From assembly GCA_007132255.1 (NCBI GenBank), contig SLOZ01000183.1, positions 1 through 6,164 on the forward strand: a stretch of 6,164 nucleotides of DNA. The letters are read 5' to 3'. Origin of the DNA: Limnochordia bacterium. GTDB lineage: Bacteria > Bacillota > Limnochordia > Darwinibacteriales > B1SED10-159. The notes beneath the pieces are model-generated. The model worked only from the letters and a program-made list of their open reading frames with translations. It made no database searches and was not told where the DNA came from. Numbering within the stretch: the first letter of the stretch is position 1; each line of letters opens with the position of its first letter. Shown here in pieces: positions 1 through 4,421 of this stretch. The position numbers and the translations under genes are program-made.

Positions 1-56
1 AGAACATATGGCTTCAAATTGGTCTTTGCCGCCACTTCTTTGATACTGTAAGCCAT
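1..56 (-). CDS. MerR-family transcriptional regulator, N-terminus only (partial)
   Basis: Only 18 codons are in the window; the gene continues off the left edge. The visible peptide reads MAYSIKEVAAKTNLKPYVL, which matches the opening of the MerR winged-helix domain (the Y-S/T-I-x-E-V-A-x-x-T pattern of the first helix-turn-helix). The ATG at 56 follows a strong GGAGG (complement of 64-68) by 7 nt, so the start is well supported. The gene is divergent from the two aldo/keto reductases, and a palindromic MerR-type operator lies just upstream of it at 90-107. That arrangement is typical of AdhR/NmlR-like MerR proteins, which sense aldehydes or other electrophiles and activate a neighbouring reductase or dehydrogenase gene by untwisting a long-spacer promoter. 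The effector-binding domain is outside the window, so the ligand and any sensing cysteine cannot be judged. Confidence 0.85.
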   Translation of the reverse strand, partial: MAYSIKEVAAKTNLKPYV

Positions 57-85
57 CAGGATACCTCCATTTTCAGAATTAAGTA

Positions 86-116
86 TTGACTTAAAGTTGA
101 CTTTAAGGTTTACAAT
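86..116 (+). promoter_or_regulatory. MerR-type promoter with 19-bp spacer for the aldo/keto reductase operon
   Basis: TTGACT at 86-91 and TACAAT at 111-116 are good -35 and -10 hexamers separated by 19 bp, longer than the usual 17 bp. An overlong spacer holding a palindrome is the hallmark of promoters activated by MerR-family proteins. The promoter points toward the reductase genes, and transcription should begin near 123. The first gene starts only at 317, which leaves a long leader. Confidence 0.75.
90..107. promoter_or_regulatory. Palindromic MerR/AdhR-type operator
   Basis: CTTAAAG-TTGA-CTTTAAG is a perfect 7-bp inverted repeat, or 8 bp if the inner bases are counted as CTTAAAGT-TG-ACTTTAAG. 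It fills the promoter spacer. It has the form CTTAAAG-N4-CTTTAAG described for the aldehyde-responsive MerR regulator AdhR of Bacillus subtilis. That the divergent regulator at 1-56 binds it is an inference from position and form. Confidence 0.8.
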
Positions 117-127
117 ATAACTATACT
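97..127 (+). promoter_or_regulatory. Second, overlapping promoter candidate, also with 19-bp spacing
   Basis: TTGACT at 97-102 and TATACT at 122-127 are again separated by 19 bp, exactly 11 bp downstream of the first pair. It arises because TTGACTTAAAG (86-96) is nearly repeated as TTGACTTTAAG (97-107). The palindrome would overlap this -35 rather than lie in its spacer, so its use is less certain. It may simply reflect operator symmetry. Confidence 0.35.
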
Positions 128-316
128 CCATAGCGTGCTGAGTCGCAAGGCCGATCGCAAACGTCTTGAGCCCTGCTGCTGCACGACGGGTCAGTGGAGC
201 TAGGTAAAAGCTCGAAAAGCCTGTTTTCAGGTTTTCGTCCACAGTTTCTTCCTAACCGTCACTATGGAGAACCGCATTGCATGATCAAGGAAAGAAAACC
301 TAAGGAGTGATGAAGT
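128..316 (+). other. Long untranslated leader of the reductase operon, with a bulged hairpin
   Basis: About 190 nt separate the predicted transcription start from the first gene. The clearest structure is at 213-237: CGAAAA-(G)-CCTG pairs with CAGGTTTTCG around a TTTT loop, a 10-bp stem with one bulged G. A weaker stem, GAGCT/AGCTC, sits at 197-201 and 209-213 and shares base 213 with the first. A GTG-initiated reading frame of 22 codons (135-203) contains three consecutive Cys codons but has no visible ribosome binding site. I recognise no known riboswitch or T-box motif. There is no clear T-tract after the hairpin, so it is not a convincing terminator. Confidence 0.45.
302..307 (+). promoter_or_regulatory. 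Ribosome binding site that selects the TTG start of the first reductase
   Basis: AAGGAG at 302-307 is 9 nt from TTG at 317 but only 2 nt from the ATG at 310. The ATG opens a seven-codon dead-end frame (MKFEFTA, stop at 331-333). The TTG is the first start codon after an in-frame stop at 311-313. Spacing and the homologous N-terminus therefore choose the TTG. Confidence 0.8.
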
Positions 317-1168
317 TTGAATTCACTGCATGACACGTACACGCTGCACAACGATGTTAAGATTCCCGTGATCGGTTTCGGAACCTGGCAGATTCCCAAT
401 GGAGAAACGGCGGTTCAAGCCGTCAAGACAGCACTGGACTTGGGGTATCGCCACATTGATACGGCTGCTGGCTACCACAATGAAGAAAGTGTCGGCCAGG
501 CCGTCAGAGAAAGCGGAATTGCGCGCGAGGACGTTTTTGTCACCAGTAAGCTGCAGAACTCTGCTCATGGGTATGACGAAACCATGGCCGCGTTCGAGGA
601 AACCATGGCGAATCTCGGGCTCGACTACCTTGATCTGTATCTGGTTCATTGGCCCAATCCTGTAAAGTACAGAGATAACTGGCAGGAAGCCAATGCGGGC
701 ACTTGGAAGGCTTTTGAAGAGTTGTACAAGGCGAAGCGAATTCGCGCCATCGGTGTCAGCAACTTCCATCCGCGCCATTTGGAGCCGCTTATGCAGACAG
801 CGACCGTCAAGCCGATGGTCAACCAGATCCGGCTGTGTCCTGGAGATACGCAGGACGACGTGGTCGACTACTGCCGCTCCCATGACATTTTGCTGGAAGC
901 TTACAGTCCCCTGGGCACTGGTGCCATCTTTGATGTTCCCGAAATGCAGCAATTGGCGACGAAGCACGGTAAAACCGTAGCCCAGGTCGCCATTCGCTGG
1001 AGCCTACAGCTGGGCTTTTTACCACTGCCGAAGACTGTAACGCCGGAGCGAATTAAGGAAAATGGCGACGTCTTCGATTTTGAGTTGTCGGACGAGGACA
1101 TGCGGGTCATTGCTGGACTCGACGGTGTCTGCGGCTATGCGCAAGATCCTGATACAACCACATTCTAA
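317..1168 (+). CDS. Aldo/keto reductase (NADPH-dependent carbonyl reductase)
   Basis: A 283-aa cytosolic single-domain (alpha/beta)8-barrel oxidoreductase, the usual family length. It is expected to reduce aldehydes and ketones to alcohols with NADPH. The catalytic tetrad is complete: D48 in HIDTAAGY, Y53, K78 in VTSKL and H111 in LVHWP. Other family marks are GFGTWQ (20-25), GVSNF (146-150), YSPLG (196-200) and the cofactor loop PKTVTPERIKEN (238-249), with K239 and R245 in the places that hold the NADPH 2'-phosphate. It belongs to the group often labelled 2,5-diketo-D-gluconate reductase-like; the true substrate cannot be read from sequence. One local variation is NQIRLCPG at 169-176, where many relatives have His instead of Cys174. 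It starts with TTG. A second reductase follows 112 nt downstream without a terminator between them, so the two are probably co-transcribed from the MerR-type promoter at 86-116. Confidence 0.93.
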   Translation: MNSLHDTYTLHNDVKIPVIGFGTWQIPNGETAVQAVKTALDLGYRHIDTAAGYHNEESVGQAVRESGIAREDVFVTSKLQNSAHGYDETMAAFEETMANLGLDYLDLYLVHWPNPVKYRDNWQEANAGTWKAFEELYKAKRIRAIGVSNFHPRHLEPLMQTATVKPMVNQIRLCPGDTQDDVVDYCRSHDILLEAYSPLGTGAIFDVPEMQQLATKHGKTVAQVAIRWSLQLGFLPLPKTVTPERIKENGDVFDFELSDEDMRVIAGLDGVCGYAQDPDTTTF

Positions 1169-1280
1169 TCTGCGACGCCGATCGTTTCTGCACGGCTGTG
1201 CAAAGCGGGATCACGGCAACTCGGGTATAGGTGCCTGTCGGCCCTGTGCCCAACATAAACCGTAAAGGAGCTGTTTAACC

Positions 1281-2198
1281 ATGAGAACGATTCGTCTCGG
1301 AACCTCGGATCTCCAGGTTCCTACCATCGCTGTAGGCTGCATGCGGATCACTGGACTTAAAAAAAGTGAAGCAGAAACATTCATCAAAACTGCCTTGGAC
1401 GAAGGTGCTAACTTCTTCGATCACGCCGATGTCTACGGTGGCGGTGAGTGCGAAAGTCTCTTTGCTGATGCGATTTCCATGAATGATAAAGTCCGGGAAT
1501 CCATGTATCTGCAGTCCAAATGTGGTATCCGCAAAGGTCAATTCGATTTTTCCAAGGAGCACATTCTGGCTTCGGTGGACGGCACGCTTAAGCGTCTGCG
1601 CACAGACTATCTGGATGTGCTGCTTCTCCATCGGCCGGACGCGTTGGTGGAGCCAGAAGAGGTGGCTGAAGCCTTTGATACACTGGAGAGCAGCGGCAAG
1701 GTGCGAAACTTTGGTGTCTCCAACCAAAATCCCATGCAAATTCAGCTGTTACAGAAGTATGTAAAACAGCCCATTGTAGCCAACCAGCTGCAGCTGAGCA
1801 TTACCAATGCCACGATGATCTCGGCTGGCATCAACGTCAACATGCTCAATGATGCCGCTGTCAACCGGGATGGCAGTATTCTGGATTTCTGCCGCCTCCA
1901 CGACATTACCATTCAGCCCTGGTCACCGTTCCAATATGGTTTCTTTGAAGGCGTCTTCTTGGATAACCCTAAGTTCCCCGAACTGAATGCCAAGATTGAC
2001 GAAATTGCAGCCAACTACAACGTCAGTAATACCACCATTGCCATAGCCTGGCTCTTGCGGCATCCAGCTGTGATGCAGCCAGTCACAGGTACGATGAATG
2101 TACAGCGTTTGAAGGACTGTGCAGCCGCTGCTGACATTCACCTGACCCGGGAAGAGTGGTACGAAATCTACCGGGCTGCCGGCAACGTGCTTCCGTAG
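1281..2198 (+). CDS. ydhF: Aldo/keto reductase, YdhF subfamily
   Basis: A 305-aa aldo/keto reductase of a different branch from its neighbour. The catalytic tetrad is D47 and Y52 in FFDHADVYGGGECE, K80 in LQSKCGI and H117 in LLLHRPD. The HADxYGG...CE and LLLHRPDALVEPEEVA signatures, GVSN (145-148) and the C-terminal LTREEWYEIYRAAG (288-301) resemble E. coli YdhF closely. Its physiological substrate is not established as far as I know. The start is firm: AAAGGAG at 1264-1270 lies 10 nt before the ATG. The 112-nt gap after the first reductase holds only a weak 5-bp stem (TGCAC/GTGCA, 1189-1202), so one transcript is likely. A strong terminator lies about 30 nt after the stop. Pairing two reductase classes under an AdhR-type promoter suggests a broad response to reactive carbonyls; that is inference. 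The symbol denotes subfamily, not proven orthology. Confidence 0.9.
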   Translation: MRTIRLGTSDLQVPTIAVGCMRITGLKKSEAETFIKTALDEGANFFDHADVYGGGECESLFADAISMNDKVRESMYLQSKCGIRKGQFDFSKEHILASVDGTLKRLRTDYLDVLLLHRPDALVEPEEVAEAFDTLESSGKVRNFGVSNQNPMQIQLLQKYVKQPIVANQLQLSITNATMISAGINVNMLNDAAVNRDGSILDFCRLHDITIQPWSPFQYGFFEGVFLDNPKFPELNAKIDEIAANYNVSNTTIAIAWLLRHPAVMQPVTGTMNVQRLKDCAAAADIHLTREEWYEIYRAAGNVLP

Positions 2199-2228
2199 GT
2201 ACTTGGCATTGCTCAACGTCATAGTGAT

Positions 2229-2267
2229 AAACACGACGCCGTCGCAACCTGCGACGGCGTCGTGTTT
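2229..2267. terminator. Strong intrinsic terminator, probably bidirectional
   Basis: A GC-rich perfect 16-bp stem (2231-2246 with 2250-2265) encloses a three-base ACC loop, extended by two A-T pairs to 18 bp. TTTTT follows at 2265-2269 on the plus strand, ending the reductase operon. On the minus strand the stem is followed by TTTAT, so it can also stop the flaG-like transcript, whose stop codon is 37 nt away. Confidence 0.93.
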
Positions 2268-2303
2268 TTGATCTCTAATCACTACTGCGGTGAACCATTC
2301 CAG

Positions 2304-2606
2304 CTATGCCTCTTCATCCACGTTTAAGCCCTTTAGTTTCTCAATGCGAAGCGCATGATCTTTCTGGGCATCGGATACTGCCTTTTTCACAACATCTCCA
2401 GTCTTGTTGTCGATGGTGTTCGCTACATTCCGCTCAAGTTCTTTGTCCCATGCATAGCTCACCCGATGATGAGCCCGGGGACCAACATCATTAACATCCT
2501 CGGTGTTGTCAATGAGTTTCCCGGCCAATTCTGGCTTGTCTTCGCCACTGGGGTCCATGACAGGCAGTCTAGGCAGCGGTGGATCTGGAATCGGGTTCAC
2601 CTTCAT
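2304..2606 (-). CDS. flaG: FlaG-like flagellar protein
   Basis: A 100-aa soluble protein with no membrane segment. Residues 1-45 are Pro/Asp-rich and probably disordered. Residues 47-100 follow the FlaG (YvyC) pattern: an initial strand (VSYAWDKELER), then IDNKTGDVVKKAV like the family's VxVxDxxTGEVIRxIP, then a helix ending in GLNVDEEA like the family's GLxVDE. FlaG proteins are small flagellar accessory proteins, linked in some species to filament length or assembly; their mechanism is not well defined. The conserved Ile-Pro after the TGEV motif is missing here, so the match is partial. AGAGGAAGG (complement of 2616-2624) lies 9 nt before the ATG. A near-consensus sigma-D promoter about 90 nt upstream independently supports a flagellar role. 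No other flagellar gene is in view, so this may be an orphan copy. Confidence 0.65.
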   Translation of the reverse strand: MKVNPIPDPPLPRLPVMDPSGEDKPELAGKLIDNTEDVNDVGPRAHHRVSYAWDKELERNVANTIDNKTGDVVKKAVSDAQKDHALRIEKLKGLNVDEEA

Positions 2607-2700
2607 GGTCGTTTACCTTCCTCTCGGCCGCTCCGGGATAGTCCTGCCGAAACCATCCTTCCAAGAACCATCTCCGAGCAGACACAATCTCTTACTCTCT

Positions 2701-2727
2701 ATATCGGCGAGTGGCAGGAACTCCTTA
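2701..2727 (-). promoter_or_regulatory. Sigma-D (sigma-28) flagellar promoter upstream of the FlaG-like gene
   Basis: On the minus strand TAAG (2727-2724), 15 bp of spacer and GCCGATAT (2708-2701) match the sigma-D consensus TAAA-N15-GCCGATAT with one mismatch. Transcription would start near 2693, about 87 nt before the ATG at 2606. The -35 overlaps the stop codon of the 84-aa ORF upstream. The match was made by eye. Confidence 0.75.
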
Positions 2728-2979
2728 ACTCCCAAATTCGCAGGTCACAGTATCCGGTATATATTGGTAACTACAGCGACGAAAACAGCCAATCCAGGAT
2801 GCCAACTCAGCCAATCGTTCCTCAGCTGCCCGCTCTTCTTCTAGATACCCACGGCTGAGAGCAAACGCCACCACCATGCTGGGATCCTCATGGCGATACC
2901 TGTTGAAGCGTTCCCGTGGATAGGCCGCTTTGCCCAGTTCCCGCAGTTCTCGGCGTTCAACGTTGGTGCAGCCACGCAT
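2725..2979 (-). CDS. Hypothetical small protein, 84 aa, possibly frameshifted at its C-terminus
   Basis: I do not recognise this protein. It starts at an ATG (2979) placed 7 nt after GGGGAGGG, a better start than the in-frame ATG at 3012. The first 60 residues are charged and helix-prone, with RRELRELGKAAYPRERF near residues 10-26, RHEDPSMVVAFALSRGYL near 29-46, and an acidic/basic helix EEERAAEERLAELASW at 47-62. The last 20 residues (CFRRCSYQYIPDTVTCEFGS) look unlike a natural ending. The +1 frame over the same DNA gives a hydrophobic stretch, LAVFVAVVTNIYRIL, closed by a stop at 2745-2747. The real product, or its ancestor, may therefore have ended in a membrane anchor. The ORF lies 62 nt after the membrane cyclase on the same strand and could be its operon partner. 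It could also be a remnant or a chance ORF. Confidence 0.45.
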   Translation of the reverse strand: MRGCTNVERRELRELGKAAYPRERFNRYRHEDPSMVVAFALSRGYLEEERAAEERLAELASWIGCFRRCSYQYIPDTVTCEFGS

Positions 2980-2986
2980 CCAACTA

Positions 2987-2994
2987 CCCTCCCC
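2987..2994 (-). promoter_or_regulatory. Strong ribosome binding site for the 84-aa ORF
   Basis: GGGGAGGG on the minus strand, 7 nt before the ATG at 2979. It lies inside the longer reading frame that begins at 3012, so it argues for the shorter protein. It is also the main evidence that this ORF is, or recently was, translated. Confidence 0.6.
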
Positions 2995-3041
2995 TGCTCT
3001 ATATCCCGACATAGGTAAGGATCCACCGATCTGTGCTCAGC

Positions 3042-4256
3042 TCAGACATCGGCCATTTGGGGTCGAACGCAGTTTCTGCCCGCCTGTTTGGCGCTGTACA
3101 TCGCTGCGTCCGCCTGGCGATAGGCTACCTGGAGCCCGTCCGTATCATAGGGCCGCAGAGGAGCAACGCCGAAGCTGGCCGTGATATTCAAGGATCGCTG
3201 GGGACCAAAACCTTTGGTTTCGATCCCAGCCCGCAGTCGTTCGGCCGTTTGCAGCGACTCGGTCAATGTCGTTTCGGGCAGCAGAACAATGAACTCTTCA
3301 CCGCCCCAGCGGCCCACTGTATCAATCACTCGCAGTTCATTCTGCAGATGTTCGCCAAAGGACTGGAGCAAACGATCTCCCATGGGATGGCCGTAGGTAT
3401 CATTGATGAGCTTGAAGAAATCGATGTCGATGAGCATGATGCATGACGGGTGGTGCGTGCGCCCCATGCGCTGCAGCTCCTTTGTCACTAACCGCTGAAA
3501 TTCGCGGCGATTGCATAACCCGGTGAGTTCGTCATAGGCCGCCAAATACGAGAGGCGCGCATTGGTAGCCTGCAGTGTCTGCTGCTGCTCCTGAATTAGC
3601 TTCTGCTGTTCCACAGTTCGGGCATGAGTGGACCAAAGAGTCCAGGAGAGAACAATGCCCAAGCCCATGACGGTCAGGCCGTTTGTTTGGTTCGACAAGC
3701 GAATGGCTGGGTCAGCTTGCATCCACATCGCACCGAAAAACCCGGCATAGGCCGCTAAATATAAGAGCAAGGTCACCCCAGGTCGAATCAGCAAAAGCAG
3801 GGCGGGGATGGCACAGGCGATCAAGAACGGCGCAATACTAGTGGTGGCCAGTTGATCAATGGCCGCGATGGCAACACCCATACCCAAGATAAACGTAGCT
3901 GTTCCGTACTGCAGAAGCTGCGCTGACCATCGCTGCTGTCCACTTTCCTTCGAGAAGCGTCCGCCGAACCAGCCAACCACCACCATAAACGCCGCAATCA
4001 CTAGATGCGACACAATGATTCCACTGCGCCAGCGCAGTTCCACAGCACTGGTGGCCGGTTGGAAAAGGCCAAACACAACAATGTGGACGATACTAACGAG
4101 GACAGCGCCGAATGCCATGTATTGGAGGCGGCGAAGATTGACTTTGGAGGCATCAGCTACGATATCCGGATCGCTGCTGGTGAGAAAGCGCCAAGCAAGC
4201 AACAGATAGTCCCCCTGGTCAGGCCGGCGCTCTTGTAACCGTGGAATTCTCTGCAT
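3042..4256 (-). CDS. Membrane-bound diguanylate cyclase (six-helix sensor + GGDEF)
   Basis: A 404-aa inner-membrane enzyme that makes cyclic di-GMP from two GTP. Counting from the GTG at 4262, about six hydrophobic helices lie near residues 47-68, 80-99, 117-138, 143-159, 161-180 and 194-211. They form an unassigned MASE-like sensor. A Q-rich coiled coil follows (about 213-236), then the GGDEF domain from YDELTGLCNRREF (243-255). The domain has DIDFFKLINDTYGH (279-292), with metal and guanine ligands, and an intact GGEEF (320-324). The product-inhibition I-site RVID (311-314) sits exactly five residues before it. All key residues are present, so it should be active and feedback-inhibited. The ATG at 4256 is preferred because AGGAGG is 7 nt upstream; the GTG at 4262 is only 1 nt from that site. 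It is divergent from the PAS-GGDEF gene and upstream of the small ORF at 2725-2979. Confidence 0.93.
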   Translation of the reverse strand: MQRIPRLQERRPDQGDYLLLAWRFLTSSDPDIVADASKVNLRRLQYMAFGAVLVSIVHIVVFGLFQPATSAVELRWRSGIIVSHLVIAAFMVVVGWFGGRFSKESGQQRWSAQLLQYGTATFILGMGVAIAAIDQLATTSIAPFLIACAIPALLLLIRPGVTLLLYLAAYAGFFGAMWMQADPAIRLSNQTNGLTVMGLGIVLSWTLWSTHARTVEQQKLIQEQQQTLQATNARLSYLAAYDELTGLCNRREFQRLVTKELQRMGRTHHPSCIMLIDIDFFKLINDTYGHPMGDRLLQSFGEHLQNELRVIDTVGRWGGEEFIVLLPETTLTESLQTAERLRAGIETKGFGPQRSLNITASFGVAPLRPYDTDGLQVAYRQADAAMYSAKQAGRNCVRPQMADV

Positions 4257-4263
4257 CGGCACC

Positions 4264-4269
4264 CCTCCT
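4264..4269 (-). promoter_or_regulatory. Ribosome binding site that selects the ATG of the membrane cyclase
   Basis: AGGAGG on the minus strand is 7 nt from the ATG at 4256 and 1 nt from the GTG at 4262. Only the former spacing is usable, which shortens the reading frame by two residues. Confidence 0.8.
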
Positions 4270-4409
4270 CGTTTACGTCATTATCATGGTTCGCTGATTC
4301 CTGGATGGTTTCCTGCTATATCAAGACGATTCGACTTTGTTCGACGCTGCAGGAACCGGCCTTACGTTTGGCGAATCAAATAACATAGTCGACGGGTTAA
4401 GTTCCGTCT
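4270..4409. other. Divergent intergenic region between the two c-di-GMP genes
   Basis: About 140 bp must hold promoters for both genes, but none stands out. On the minus strand TGATATAGC (around 4322-4314) could be an extended -10, with a poor -35. On the plus strand CATAGT (4384-4389) has no good partner. TTCGAC occurs twice in direct orientation (4329-4334 and 4339-4344), a possible but unsupported protein site. No good sigma-D match was seen here in either direction. Confidence 0.3.
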
Positions 4410-4415
4410 GGAGGT
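4410..4415 (+). promoter_or_regulatory. Ribosome binding site of the PAS-GGDEF gene
   Basis: GGAGGT lies 6 nt before the ATG at 4422 and fixes the start of the long open frame that runs to the end of the window. Confidence 0.85.
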
Positions 4416-4421
4416 GGCTGC

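Noticed and set aside
323..967. A 214-codon minus-strand open frame across the first reductase
   Set aside because: It is a shadow of a gene with a complete aldo/keto reductase tetrad; the translation has no recognisable motif.
1169..1280. Possible terminator or internal promoter between the two reductases
   Set aside because: Only a 5-bp stem (1189-1202) without a T-tract and no good -35/-10 pair were found.
1275..1739. A 154-codon minus-strand open frame across the second reductase
   Set aside because: It lies antisense to the YdhF-like coding region and shows no domain signature.
2607..2724. A 40-codon minus-strand frame ending in WKDGFGRTIPERPRGR just before the FlaG-like gene
   Set aside because: It has no usable start codon with a binding site and overlaps the sigma-D promoter and flaG leader, so it is probably chance.
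2355..2858. A 167-codon plus-strand open frame over the FlaG-like region
   Set aside because: The start has no good binding site, the frame is antisense to two minus-strand ORFs with good binding sites, and the protein looks compositionally random.
3000..3041. Possible terminator after the membrane cyclase
   Set aside because: Only short imperfect pairing around GGATCC is visible and no T-tract follows on the minus strand, so the cyclase may be co-transcribed with the ORF downstream.
4329..4344. Direct repeat TTCGAC as an operator for the divergent c-di-GMP genes
   Set aside because: Six bases repeated once in 140 bp is within chance expectation, and no promoter is clear nearby.
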